Shown one piece after another: positions 43,209-51,825 of a stretch of 64,000 bases of DNA. Position numbers and translations under genes: made by a program. The stretch is from assembly GCF_027925385.1 (NCBI RefSeq), contig NZ_AP027142.1, forward strand, positions 1,532,001 to 1,596,000, read 5' to 3'. This DNA comes from Methylocystis iwaonis. Lineage in GTDB: Bacteria; Pseudomonadota; Alphaproteobacteria; Rhizobiales; Beijerinckiaceae. The notes under the pieces were generated by a model. The model saw nothing but the letters and a program-made list of their open reading frames with translations. It made no database searches and was not told where the DNA came from. Every line of letters starts with the position of its first letter. Within the stretch, counting starts at the first letter, position 1.

Positions 43209-43312
43209 CTGGATTCCCGCTTTCGCGGGAATGACAGTGGGCGTCTTTCGCGGTCCACGACCTGGGGGCGGTTGTCATTCCCGGCGGGCCGGAGGCCCGA
43301 CCGGGAATCCAG
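43209..43312. repeat. REPIN-like repeat, family A, copy 3
   Basis: Near-exact duplicate of copy 2, including the shared central text GTGGGCGTCTTTCGCGGTCC and the trailing CCACGACGATCTCA. The duplicated unit therefore extends beyond the palindrome, pointing to a tandem duplication event. Confidence 0.88.
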
Positions 43313-43415
43313 GGCCACCACGACGATCTCAGAGATTGCTCTGGAGTTTCCGGGCGTCAGGCGCGGGGCTCAAATTTTGAGCCCGCCGCCTCGCCTCCCG
43401 CCCCACGCGCCCGGC

Positions 43416-43982
43416 ATGCGCATCGGCCTTTTCGGCGGCTCCTTTGATCCACCGCATGAAGGCCATGCGCTCGTCTCGCGCCTCGCTTTGACGCGGCTGC
43501 GGCTCGATCGGCTGTGGTGGCTCGTCACGCCCGGCAATCCGCTGAAAGACACGCAGAGGCTGGCGTCGCTCGAGGCGCGCATCGCCGCGGCGCGCAAGAC
43601 GGCGCGCGATCCGCGCATCGTGGTCACGGGGCTCGAGGCGGAGATCGGCGCGCGCTACACCGCCGATACGCTGCGCTTTCTGCACAGGCGCTGCCCCGGC
43701 GTGCAGTTCGTCTGGATCATGGGGGCCGATAATCTCCTGCAATTCCATCGCTGGCGGCGCTGGGAGGAGATCATGCGCACGACGCCGATCGCCGTGATCG
43801 ACCGGCCGGGCGCAACGCTGAAGGCCGCCAGCGCCATGGCGGCGCTGCGTTTTCCCGGCGCTCGCGTGAAAGAGCGGGAGGCGCCGCTGCTCGCGACGGC
43901 GACGCCGCCGGCGCTGATCTATCTGCATGGGCCGCGCAGCCCGTCGTCATCAACGGCGCTGCGGCGGAAGGCCGGGCGCTGA
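43416..43982 (+). CDS. nadD: Nicotinate-nucleotide adenylyltransferase
   Basis: A 188-aa enzyme joining nicotinate mononucleotide and ATP to make deamido-NAD. RIGLFGGSFDPPHEGHALVS holds the nucleotide-binding GxFxPxHxGH pattern; FVWIMGADNLLQFHRWRRWE is a family block, and SSSTALR near the end the phosphate-binding motif. The frame is open upstream. TTG at 43377 would add SPPPRLPPHAPG, which looks like the N-terminal extension of some alphaproteobacterial homologues, so that start is also credible. The usual downstream rsfS is absent; the next gene is on the other strand. Confidence 0.93.
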   Translation: MRIGLFGGSFDPPHEGHALVSRLALTRLRLDRLWWLVTPGNPLKDTQRLASLEARIAAARKTARDPRIVVTGLEAEIGARYTADTLRFLHRRCPGVQFVWIMGADNLLQFHRWRRWEEIMRTTPIAVIDRPGATLKAASAMAALRFPGARVKEREAPLLATATPPALIYLHGPRSPSSSTALRRKAGR

Positions 43983-44282
43983 TTACTTCTTATCGAAGAG
44001 CGGCAGAATCCAGCGTTTATAGGCCCAGAAGCTGGCCGGGATGCCGACGAAGATCGCGACCCACATCATGGCCGAGTTGTCGACGCCGTTCTCGTAGAAG
44101 CTGCTGCCTTCCTGCACAGCTTGCGAGTAGGGATTTCGGACGAAGAGCGTTAGCACGAAGGAGCCGATGATGATCGCGCCGGTGACATAGAAAAAGCTCT
44201 TCGGAATGAGGAGCGTCGGCGGCGGATTTCGTCCGGGCTTCTGGTTCTGCTGCGGGCGGCTGTCCTTGGGGTCTTCCGACAT
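43983..44282 (-). CDS. Small two-span membrane protein of unknown function (99 aa)
   Basis: The polar, Pro/Gln-rich N-terminus is followed by two hydrophobic segments (SFFYVTGAIIIGSFVLTLFV and SAMMWVAIFVGIPASFWAYK), with a short loop containing NPYSQAVQEGSSFYENG. The stop is immediately adjacent to the nadD stop (convergent). No family recognised; a conserved alphaproteobacterial membrane protein is likely. Confidence 0.7.
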   Translation of the reverse strand: MSEDPKDSRPQQNQKPGRNPPPTLLIPKSFFYVTGAIIIGSFVLTLFVRNPYSQAVQEGSSFYENGVDNSAMMWVAIFVGIPASFWAYKRWILPLFDKK

Positions 44283-44362
44283 CTTCTTTTGCTCCCTGAG
44301 CGTTTTCCTCAGCTCTCAATATGGGCCAGGGCGCAGGCTTACGCCATAGGCCCGCGCGAGGC

Positions 44363-45709
44363 TCAACCGGCGGCGCCATACACATCGTAAGCGTCGGCGC
44401 GGTCCACCTTGATCGTCACAAGGTCGCCGGGACGCAGCGGGCGGCGCGAGGCGACGAATGCCGTTCCGTCGATCTCCGGCGCGTCGGCCTTGGTGCGGCC
44501 CTTGGCGAGCGTGCCCGTGGGACCGCCCCCCGCCTCGTCGATGATGACCTGGAGGCGTTTGCCGACCTTGCGCTTCATCAGCCGGGCGGAGACCGCCTGC
44601 TGCTTCTCCATGAAGCGCTTCCAGCGGCTTTCCTTCACCTCGTCGGGCACGGGCGCGAGGCCGAGGTCGTTGGCCGGGGCGCCGGCGACGGGCTCATATT
44701 TGAAGGCGCCGGCGCGGTCGATTTCGGCTTCGTCCAGCCACTGAAGCAAGGTTTCGAAGTCTTGCTCCGTCTCGCCGGGGAAGCCGACGATGAAGGTCGA
44801 GCGAAGGGCGAGGTCGGGGCAGGCGGCGCGCCAGCTTTTGATGCGGGCGAGCGTCTTCTCTTCATTCGCCGGCCGCTTCATGGCCTTCAAAACATTCGGC
44901 GCGGCGTGCTGGAGGGGGATGTCGAGATAGGGAAGGACCTTTCCTTCCGTCATGAGGTCGATGACCTCGTCGACGTGAGGGTAGGGGTAGACATAGTGCA
45001 ACCGCACCCACATCCCGAGCTCGCCGAGCTCCTTGGCGAGGTCGAGGAAACGCGCACGCACGGCGCGGTCGCCGAACAGGCTCTCCGCGTAGCGCAGATC
45101 GCGGCCATAGGCGCTGGTGTCCTGCGAAATAACGAGCAGTTCCTTCACGCCGGCGCGCGCGAGCTTTTCCGCCTCGCGCAGCACGTCGGCGGCCGGGCGC
45201 GAGACGAGCGGCCCGCGCAAATGCGGGATGATGCAGAAGGAGCAACTGTTGTCGCAGCCTTCGGAGATTTTCAGATAGGCGTAATGGCGCGGCGTGAGCT
45301 TGACGCCCTGCTCGGGCACGAGATCGACGAAAGGATCATGCGCGGGCGCGGCGGCGCGGTGCACGGCCTCGACGACGCTCTCATATTGCTGCGGGCCGGT
45401 GACGGCGAGAACGCCGGGAAAGCGCCCGGTGATGGCCTCGGGCTCGGCGCCCATGCAGCCGGTGACGATGACCTTGCCATTTTCGGCGAGCGCCGCGCCG
45501 ATGGCTTCGAGCGACTCGGCCTTGGCGCTGTCGAGAAAGCCGCAGGTATTGACGACGACGACATCCGCGCCGGCGTGATGGCGTGCGAGCTCATAGCCTT
45601 CGGCGCGCAATCTCGTGACGATGCGCTCGCTGTCGACAAGCGCCTTGGGGCAGCCCAGCGAGACGAAAGAAACGCGCGGGGCGGCGGCCGATTTTGGGTT
45701 TTCCTGCAT
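44363..45709 (-). CDS. rimO: Ribosomal protein S12 methylthiotransferase
   Basis: A 448-aa radical-SAM enzyme adding a methylthio group to Asp88 of ribosomal protein S12. The N-terminal UPF0004 domain has three Cys ([40 protein letters not shown]) for one cluster. The radical-SAM motif is [16 protein letters not shown], and a TRAM domain ends the protein. The SLGCPK and IIPHLRGP forms distinguish RimO from MiaB. Complete; start ATG 45709. Confidence 0.96.
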   Translation of the reverse strand: MQENPKSAAAPRVSFVSLGCPKALVDSERIVTRLRAEGYELARHHAGADVVVVNTCGFLDSAKAESLEAIGAALAENGKVIVTGCMGAEPEAITGRFPGVLAVTGPQQYESVVEAVHRAAAPAHDPFVDLVPEQGVKLTPRHYAYLKISEGCDNSCSFCIIPHLRGPLVSRPAADVLREAEKLARAGVKELLVISQDTSAYGRDLRYAESLFGDRAVRARFLDLAKELGELGMWVRLHYVYPYPHVDEVIDLMTEGKVLPYLDIPLQHAAPNVLKAMKRPANEEKTLARIKSWRAACPDLALRSTFIVGFPGETEQDFETLLQWLDEAEIDRAGAFKYEPVAGAPANDLGLAPVPDEVKESRWKRFMEKQQAVSARLMKRKVGKRLQVIIDEAGGGPTGTLAKGRTKADAPEIDGTAFVASRRPLRPGDLVTIKVDRADAYDVYGAAG

Positions 45710-45745
45710 CGCGCCCGATTGCCATGGCGCGCGGCGAATAGCAAT

Positions 45746-45975
45746 GGACCGCGAGCCTTCAGGCTCGCTCGAAAAACGCGATTGCCGGGGGAACGTCTCG
45801 ACGCCCCTCGTGCTTCGAGACGCCTGCTGCGCAGGCTCCTCGGCATGAGGGGCTTCTGCCTCTACGCCAAATACTTAGGCCTCATCCTGAGGAGCGAGCG
45901 AAGCTCGCGTCTCGAAGGGCGAAGCCGTCTTGGAGATTATCTACAAAATGATGCGAGCCTGAAGGCTCGCGGTCC
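45746..45975. repeat. Nested repeat element bounded by perfect 23-bp inverted repeats (contains family C copy 1)
   Basis: The ends 45746-45768 and 45953-45975 are perfect 23-base inverted repeats, each itself an internal palindrome (GCGAGCCTTCAGGCTCGC). Inside lies a roughly 125-base palindromic unit, about 90 percent identical to the reverse complement of 52450-52570. It lies between the divergent rimO and fabH, in a 698-base gap that otherwise holds only the 21-codon frame below. It looks like a small non-autonomous element. Confidence 0.75.
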
Positions 45976-45981
45976 GAGGGA

Positions 45982-46047
45982 TCAGACCGTCAGGGCGCCG
46001 ACGAGGGCGTAGATGGCGACGAGCGCGAGAACAAGGGCATGGATCAT
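45982..46047 (-). CDS. Possible 21-aa hydrophobic peptide
   Basis: ATG 46047 with GGAG nine bases upstream encodes MIHALVLALVAIYALVGALT plus Val, a single hydrophobic span. Such very short membrane peptides exist in bacteria, but nothing but the ribosome site and composition supports this one. It sits just outside the nested repeat element. Confidence 0.35.
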   Translation of the reverse strand: MIHALVLALVAIYALVGALTV

Positions 46048-46407
46048 GGACGCAAACTCCAACTGGCGCGCGGAATGAAGCGCGGCAAGGCGATCGAAAT
46101 TTTCTATTATTGGAACCGGACGGCGGCCCGCCGCTTTGGTTTCTCGTTAATAGTTTCGAGAGCTTAAGAAAAAGTTTCGACCGGGCGGATTTCGCAGGTC
46201 GAAAGTTTGGGCGACCGCACCCGCCGCACCGCGGCAGAAGCTTTTTTATGTCTTTGAAACAATATCTTAATAAGAGACGGCAAAAATCCTTTGCGCTTCC
46301 GGCGCGCGCCACTATGAATAGCCGCGCCGGAGCCTTCCGGGCGCGATGGGCGCCTCGGCTCGTTAACGCTTGGCGCGCCGCCCGAGCCTTTCAGAAAGAC
46401 CCTGACC

Positions 46408-47391
46408 TTGCCGAATTCCATTGTTCTCGGGACCGGTTCCTATGCGCCCGAGCGCGTCCTCTCCAACGCCGATCTGGAGAAGATGGTCGCCACCAACAGC
46501 GAGTGGATCGTCAGCCGCACCGGCATAAAGGAGCGGCATATCGCCGCCGATCACGAGGCGACCTCCGACCTCGCTGCGGCGGCCGCACGCAAGGCGCTGG
46601 ATTTTGCGGGCGTCAGCGCGGCGGAAGTGGATATGATCGTCGTCGGCACGGTGACCGGCGATACGCCGACGCCCTCCTGCGCCGCCTATGTTCAGGAGCT
46701 GCTCGGCGCGCGCAATGCCTTCTGTTTCGACGTCGCCGCCGCTTGCGCCGGCTCGCTCTACGGCCTCACCATCGCCGATCAGTTCATCCGCACCGGCATG
46801 GTCAAGCGGGCCCTCGTCATCGGCGCCGAGACCTTGAGCCGCTACGTGGACTGGACCAACCGCGAGACCTGCGTGCTCTTTGGCGACGCGGCGGGCGCGA
46901 TCCTGCTCGGCGCAACGGAGGAGGAGGGGCACGGCCTGTTGGCGGCGACGCTCCGAACGGACGGCTCTTTGACGAAAATCCTCGGCATCCCCGGCGGCGG
47001 CAGCCGTCTTCCGTTATCGGAAGAGATGCTCGCGACCAAAGACAGCAAGATCAAGATGCGCGGCCGCGAGGTCTATCGGGTCGCGACAAGGCTGCTGCCG
47101 GAGGTGGTGGCGGAGACCCTGGCCAAGGCGGGGCTCTCGGCCGATGACGTGACCCATGTCATCGCGCATCAGGCCAATCAGCGCATCATCGAGTCCGCGC
47201 TCGACAATCTCGGCGTGCCTCGCGACAAATGCTGGATCAACATCGACCGCTTCGGCAATACGTCGAGCGCCTCCATGCCGATCACGCTGGACGAGGCCAA
47301 TCGCGCCGGCAAGCTGAAGAAGGGCGACGTCATCGCCATGATGGCCATCGGCGCCGGCATGACCTGGGGCGGCGCCGTCCTGCGGTGGTGA
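46408..47391 (+). CDS. fabH: Beta-ketoacyl-ACP synthase III
   Basis: A 327-aa enzyme starting fatty-acid synthesis by condensing acetyl-CoA with malonyl-ACP. The catalytic triad is visible: C113 in DVAAACAGSLYG, H254 in VIAHQANQRI and N284 in FGNTSSAS. GAGMTWGGAVLRW is the conserved end. The frame starts with TTG at 46408, directly before PNSIVLGTGSYAPE, where homologues start. Usually fabH follows plsX; plsX is not here. Confidence 0.95.
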   Translation: MPNSIVLGTGSYAPERVLSNADLEKMVATNSEWIVSRTGIKERHIAADHEATSDLAAAAARKALDFAGVSAAEVDMIVVGTVTGDTPTPSCAAYVQELLGARNAFCFDVAAACAGSLYGLTIADQFIRTGMVKRALVIGAETLSRYVDWTNRETCVLFGDAAGAILLGATEEEGHGLLAATLRTDGSLTKILGIPGGGSRLPLSEEMLATKDSKIKMRGREVYRVATRLLPEVVAETLAKAGLSADDVTHVIAHQANQRIIESALDNLGVPRDKCWINIDRFGNTSSASMPITLDEANRAGKLKKGDVIAMMAIGAGMTWGGAVLRW

Positions 47392-47409
47392 GGCTGCGGT
47401 GATGTGAAG

Positions 47410-47511
47410 CTCAGGCAGGCGGACTTTGCGTCCGCCCGCCCTCGAAGGGCCATACGGCGATACGCCGCCGCAACGCGGCCCCCGTAACATCTAGGCGCGC
47501 GCCTGCCTGAG
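47410..47511. repeat. Long-range 12-bp inverted repeat with internal hairpin after fabH
   Basis: CTCAGGCAGGCG (47410-47421) and CGCCTGCCTGAG (47500-47511) are perfect complements about 80 bases apart. A nested GGCGGAC-TTTGC-GTCCGCC hairpin lies at 47418-47436. The latter could end fabH transcription although no T-run follows. Confidence 0.5.
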
Positions 47512-47628
47512 AAAAGCGTGGCGCGACAATAATTTGATAGCGAAGTTTTTCGTAACGGCGCATTCCGTGCGCGTCCTGCTGGCCCTTTATGCCCGACTGG
47601 TGTAGGCATTTCGTCAATCGAGGGACGC

Positions 47629-48705
47629 ATGAGCACGGACGCAGACGGGTCTAAAAAGCGTGGCATGTTCGCCCGCCTCTTCGGCAGGGGCGGCGCGGAG
47701 CCGGCGGCGGAGGCGCCCGAGGCGCCGGTCGAGGAGGCGCCGGAGGAAGCGCCGAAGCGCTCCTGGTGGCAGCGGCTCACCGGCGGCCTTTCGCGAACCT
47801 CGCAGGCGATCAGCCAGGGCGTCACGGACATCTTCACCAAGCGCAAGCTCGACGCGCTGAAGCTCGAGGAGCTGGAGGATGTGCTGCTGCGGGCCGACCT
47901 TGGCGTCGGCGCCACCTCGCGCATCATCGACGCCGTCGGCAAGGCCCGCTACGAGAAGGACATCGCCCCCGAAGAGGTGCGCGCGATCCTCGCGCGCGAG
48001 GTGGAAGCGGTTCTCACGCCCGTCGCCCAGCCCCTGGAAATCGACGAGACGAAGAAGCCTTTCGTTTTCCTGGTCGTGGGCGTCAATGGCTCGGGCAAGA
48101 CGACGACCATCGCCAAGCTCGCCGCGAAATGGCGGAGCGAGGGCAAGAAGGTGGTGCTTGCGGCGGGCGACACGTTCCGCGCCGCCGCCGTCGACCAGCT
48201 CAAGATCTGGGGCGACCGGCTCGGGGCCGAGGTCGTCGCGGGCAAGGAGGGGGCGGACGCCGCCGGCCTCGCCTTCGACGCGATCAAGCGCGCCCGCGAG
48301 ACGGACGCCGACATTCTGCTGATGGACACGGCCGGGCGCCTGCAAAACCGCGCGGAGCTGATGGCCGAGCTTGAAAAAATCGTCCGGGTCATGAAAAAAG
48401 CCGACCCGGAGACCCCACATTCGGTGTTGCTGGTGCTCGACGCCACCGTGGGTCAGAACGCGCTCCAGCAGGTTGAGATTTTCGGCCGTGTGGCGGGCGT
48501 CACGGGTCTCGTGATGACCAAGCTCGACGGCACGGCGCGCGGCGGCATATTGGTGGCGATCGCCGAGGCTCATGGCCTGCCGATCCACTTCATCGGCGTC
48601 GGCGAAGGCCAGGACGATCTCGAGCCCTTCACCGCCCGCGATTTCGCCCGCGCGATCGCCGGCCTGAATGAGGAAGACGCGCCGGAGGCGGCGCCGGAAA
48701 GTTGA
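47629..48705 (+). CDS. ftsY: Signal recognition particle receptor
   Basis: A 358-aa membrane-associated GTPase that docks SRP-bound ribosomes. An acidic N-terminal A-domain (residues about 15-45) precedes the four-helix N domain and the G domain: GVNGSGKTTTIAKLA, AAGDTFRAAAVDQLKIWGDR, DILLMDTAGRLQNRAELM and VMTKLDGTARGG. GAGGGACGC before the ATG supports the start. It is coupled with ispZ, which follows 5 bases later. Confidence 0.96.
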   Translation: MSTDADGSKKRGMFARLFGRGGAEPAAEAPEAPVEEAPEEAPKRSWWQRLTGGLSRTSQAISQGVTDIFTKRKLDALKLEELEDVLLRADLGVGATSRIIDAVGKARYEKDIAPEEVRAILAREVEAVLTPVAQPLEIDETKKPFVFLVVGVNGSGKTTTIAKLAAKWRSEGKKVVLAAGDTFRAAAVDQLKIWGDRLGAEVVAGKEGADAAGLAFDAIKRARETDADILLMDTAGRLQNRAELMAELEKIVRVMKKADPETPHSVLLVLDATVGQNALQQVEIFGRVAGVTGLVMTKLDGTARGGILVAIAEAHGLPIHFIGVGEGQDDLEPFTARDFARAIAGLNEEDAPEAAPES

Positions 48706-48710
48706 TAGGG

Positions 48711-49343
48711 ATGACGCAGGAAACGACGACCGCGCCCGGCCTCGAACGGCCGGCGGCTCCAAAGAAGAAGCTCGACCCGAGATTGAAAGTCGCCCTCGAG
48801 CTTGGGCCTCTCATCATCTTCTTCATCGTCAACAGCAAGTTCGGCATCTTCTACGCCACCGGCGTGCTGATGGTCGGCGTGCTGGTGACGCTCGCCGTCT
48901 CCTGGTCGGTGACGCGCCATCTGCCGGCCATGCCGGTGGTAACGGCGCTATTGGTCTTGGTCTTCGGCGGGCTGACGGTCTTCCTGCAGAACGAAACCTT
49001 CATCAAGCTGAAGGTGACCATCCTCTATTCGATGTTCGGCGCGACGCTGATCGGCGCGCTCTACTTCGGCAAGCTCTTGCTGCCGATCGTCTTCGACATG
49101 GCGATCCATATCGACGACGCAGGATGGCGCAAGCTCACCTGGCGCTGGGGCTTCTTCTTCTTCTTCCTGGCCGGCCTCAACGAGGTGGTGCGGCGCGTCG
49201 TCACCACGGACGAGTGGGTGAATTTCAAGGTCTTCGGCATTCTCCCGCTGACGATCCTCTTCGCGATCTCCCAGGCGCCGCTGATCATGAAGCACCAGAT
49301 ACCGGAGGAAGAGGATACCCCGGAATCGGAGTCGCATTTCTAG
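48711..49343 (+). CDS. ispZ: Septation/intracellular septation protein A
   Basis: A 210-aa inner-membrane protein of the YciB/IspZ family with five to six hydrophobic spans (FGIFYATGVLMVGVLVTLAV, VVTALLVLVFGGLTVFLQNE, WRWGFFFFFLAGLNEVVRRV). LGPLIIFFIVNSKFGIFYAT and AMHIDDAGWRKLTWR-like blocks fit the family; homologues affect cell division and envelope synthesis. ATG 48711 has GGAAAG upstream. It follows ftsY in the same operon, a common alphaproteobacterial arrangement. Confidence 0.93.
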   Translation: MTQETTTAPGLERPAAPKKKLDPRLKVALELGPLIIFFIVNSKFGIFYATGVLMVGVLVTLAVSWSVTRHLPAMPVVTALLVLVFGGLTVFLQNETFIKLKVTILYSMFGATLIGALYFGKLLLPIVFDMAIHIDDAGWRKLTWRWGFFFFFLAGLNEVVRRVVTTDEWVNFKVFGILPLTILFAISQAPLIMKHQIPEEEDTPESESHF

Positions 49344-49462
49344 ACCTGCGCCAATGGCGGACGCACGCCTCTATGTTCCGATAAACGCTCATAATTTCGC
49401 TTGAACGGCTAGCGTGGGGCCGTGTCATACTGTTTCCGGTTGAATAGCTCGCATTGGGACTT

Positions 49463-49567
49463 GTCCTTCCCGGCGGGCTGGAAGCCCGACCGGGAATCCA
49501 GAGCCACAAATACGTTAGTTTTGCTCTGGATTCCCGATCGCTCGCTGCGCGAGCGTCGGGAATGACA
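49463..49567. repeat. REPIN-like repeat, family A, copy 4
   Basis: Inverted arrangement relative to copy 1: TTCCCGGCGGGCTGGAAGCC to CGGGAATCCAG, then CTGGATTCCCG with the hairpin GATCGCTCGCTGCGCGAGCG and CGGGAATGACA. It occupies part of the 416-base gap after ispZ; the rest (49568-49759) is AT-rich and probably holds the promoter of the next gene. Confidence 0.82.
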
Positions 49568-49759
49568 GCCTCAACCAATCCGGCAGCCTGTGGTAACTCA
49601 TTCTTTATCATTAATATTCACCCCCGCCTAACCAAGTAATGGTTGACATTTTCTCATTGATAACCACGAATAATGCTTAGTATTTACCGTAAAATTTGAC
49701 GCTATATCATCATGACCATCGCCAATCGCGCCATCTGACAAGCAAATGGCGCGCTCGCA

Positions 49760-50485
49760 ATGGTTTTTGTCATGCGTAAACGGACCGTCCTTTTCTGTTG
49801 CACGGCTTCTGCCGCGCTCCTCGTCGCCCCGGCTCGGGCCAATCCGGTCGTCACGGCCGCGCCGCCCGCTCCCGGTTATTATTACCAACAGCAGAGCCCG
49901 CTCGGCGGTGGGCTCATCGAGGCGCTCGTCGGCGACGCGCCCAGCCCTGTGCGCTACGCCGCGCCGCCGGCGGCCTATCCGAACCCGCGCACGCAAACGG
50001 CGGCTTACGCGCCGCAATCTGTCGAGATGGAGCGCGCCGTCGATCCGAGATATATGCGGGCCGATGTCGAGTACAACGGCGCCGAGGCGCCCGGCACCAT
50101 TGTCGTCGATACGCCGAACAAATTCCTCTATCTCGTTCACGGCCGCGGCCACGCCACCCGCTATGGCATCGGCGTGGGCCGGCCGGGCTTCGAATGGTCG
50201 GGCGTGAAGACCATCAGCCGCAAGGCGGAATGGCCCGATTGGACGCCGCCGGCCGAGATGCTCGCCCGCCGCCCCGATCTGCCGCGTCATATGGCGGGCG
50301 GTCCGGCCAATCCGCTCGGCGCCCGCGCGCTCTACCTTGGCTCGTCGCTCTACCGCATTCACGGCACCAATGAGCCGCATACGATCGGTCAGAATGTCTC
50401 ATCCGGCTGCATCCGCATGATGAACGACGATGTGGTCGATCTTTATAATCGCGTGGGCGTAGGCGCGCGGGTGGTCGTCCGCTGA
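49760..50485 (+). CDS. L,D-transpeptidase (YkuD), secreted
   Basis: A 241-aa periplasmic enzyme making 3-3 peptidoglycan crosslinks or attaching proteins to the wall. The signal peptide is MRKRTVLFCCTASAALLVAP followed by ARA. A Pro/Ala-rich spacer precedes the YkuD domain from about residue 95, with YRIHGTNEPHTIGQNVSSGC and IRMMNDDVVDLY giving the His and Cys of the active site. Start is ATG 49760 or 49772; the latter begins the signal peptide. Confidence 0.93.
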   Translation: MVFVMRKRTVLFCCTASAALLVAPARANPVVTAAPPAPGYYYQQQSPLGGGLIEALVGDAPSPVRYAAPPAAYPNPRTQTAAYAPQSVEMERAVDPRYMRADVEYNGAEAPGTIVVDTPNKFLYLVHGRGHATRYGIGVGRPGFEWSGVKTISRKAEWPDWTPPAEMLARRPDLPRHMAGGPANPLGARALYLGSSLYRIHGTNEPHTIGQNVSSGCIRMMNDDVVDLYNRVGVGARVVVR

Positions 50486-50554
50486 GCGCTCACGGTTGCA
50501 ATCGCAGGCGCTTCGGGCGATAGCTCGGAGCGTCATTGACCAAGAGTCGCCGCC

Positions 50555-50698
50555 TTGCCGAGCCTCATCCGCTTTCTCGTGATCGTCGCCGCCCTCGTCG
50601 CGCTGGTCTATGGCGCGATGATTGCGGTCGTTTCCTTTGTCACGCCGCAGCCGCGCGAGATGACTTATACGATCCCGGCGCAGCGCCTGAACAAATAG
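50555..50698 (+). CDS. Small conserved membrane protein upstream of xerD (47 aa, TTG start)
   Basis: TTG at 50555 opens a frame encoding LPSLIRFLVIVAALVALVYG and a periplasmic tail SFVTPQPREMTYTIPAQRLN ending in Lys, stopping 10 bases before xerD. Similar small proteins with the PQPREMT...P..RLN tail precede xerD in many Hyphomicrobiales; this is from memory. One hydrophobic span. Function unknown. Confidence 0.7.
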   Translation: MPSLIRFLVIVAALVALVYGAMIAVVSFVTPQPREMTYTIPAQRLNK

Positions 50699-50708
50699 GC
50701 TTTCGCCG

Positions 50709-51662
50709 ATGAGCGCTCCCGCGCTTCTGCTCGACGCCTTCCTCGATATGCAGGCGGCCGAACGCGGCGCGGCGCACAACACGCTGGACGCCTATCGGCG
50801 CGACCTGACGGACTATATCGATTTCCTGCGCGGGCAAGGCCGCGGTCCCGGCGGCGCGACGATCGAGGATTTGCGCGCCTATCTCGTTGAACTCGATGCA
50901 CGTGGCATGGCGCGCGCGACGGTGGCGCGGCGGCGCTCGGCGCTCCGGCAGTTTCACAAATTCCTCTACGTCGACCGCCATCGTAGCGACGATCCGGCCG
51001 CCGCACTGGAAGGTCCCCGGCTGGTGCGCAATGCGCCGGGGGTGATGTCGGTCGATGAGGTCGACCGCCTGCTCGCCACGGCGCGCGAGGGGTTGGACGA
51101 TGAAAAGCGTCCGCTGCGCGAGCGATTGCGCGCCGCGCGGCTCTACGCGCTTCTGGAGACGCTTTACGCCACGGGGCTGCGCGTCTCTGAGCTGGTGTCG
51201 CTGCCTAAAAGCGCGGCGCGGGCGCGCGATCCCTTCGTCACGATCAAGGGCAAGGGCGGGCGCGAACGGCTGGCGCCCCTGACGGAGCGCGCCAAGCGCG
51301 CGCTCGTCGACTACCGCAAGCTCATCGAGGCTGCCTCGCCGGAGCTTGCGCAAGGGCCTTTCCTGTTTCCTGCCGATAGCGACAGCGGCCATCTGACACG
51401 GCAGGCTTTCGCGCGCGAGCTCAAGACGCTCGGCGTCGCGGCCGGATTATCAGCGGCGCAGGTCCATCCGCATGCGCTGCGCCATGCTTTCGCCAGTCAC
51501 CTGCTGCAGAACGGCGCGGATCTGCGCGTGGTGCAGGAACTGCTCGGCCACGCTGATATTGCGACGACGCAAATTTATACGCATGTGCTCGACGAAAGAA
51601 TGCGAGCCATGGTTCGCGACCTGCATCCGCTCACGGATGAGTCTCGTTCGGAGCAAGGGTAG
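50709..51662 (+). CDS. xerD: Site-specific tyrosine recombinase XerD
   Basis: A 317-aa recombinase resolving chromosome dimers at dif together with XerC. The SAM-like N-terminal domain includes ERGAAHNTLDAYRRDLTDYI. Catalytic residues are Arg in YATGLRVSELVSL, Lys in GKGGRERLAPL, His/Arg in HPHALRHAFASHLLQ and His in ELLGHADIATTQIYTHV, with the Tyr in that block. Full length. Confidence 0.95.
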   Translation: MSAPALLLDAFLDMQAAERGAAHNTLDAYRRDLTDYIDFLRGQGRGPGGATIEDLRAYLVELDARGMARATVARRRSALRQFHKFLYVDRHRSDDPAAALEGPRLVRNAPGVMSVDEVDRLLATAREGLDDEKRPLRERLRAARLYALLETLYATGLRVSELVSLPKSAARARDPFVTIKGKGGRERLAPLTERAKRALVDYRKLIEAASPELAQGPFLFPADSDSGHLTRQAFARELKTLGVAAGLSAAQVHPHALRHAFASHLLQNGADLRVVQELLGHADIATTQIYTHVLDERMRAMVRDLHPLTDESRSEQG

Positions 51663-51825
51663 ATTCGTCAGCTTTGTTGGAAAGACGAACGGCCGACAAG
51701 CATAGTCACGCTTGGCGCCGCTTCTCGGTCCAATTGTCGTCAGCCCATTTTTTATTGTGGTAAGGCTTCTGTTAACGTAAGGTCGCCGCAAGCTAATATT
51801 ATGGCTCAGCTTCAGAGGGACGGAA

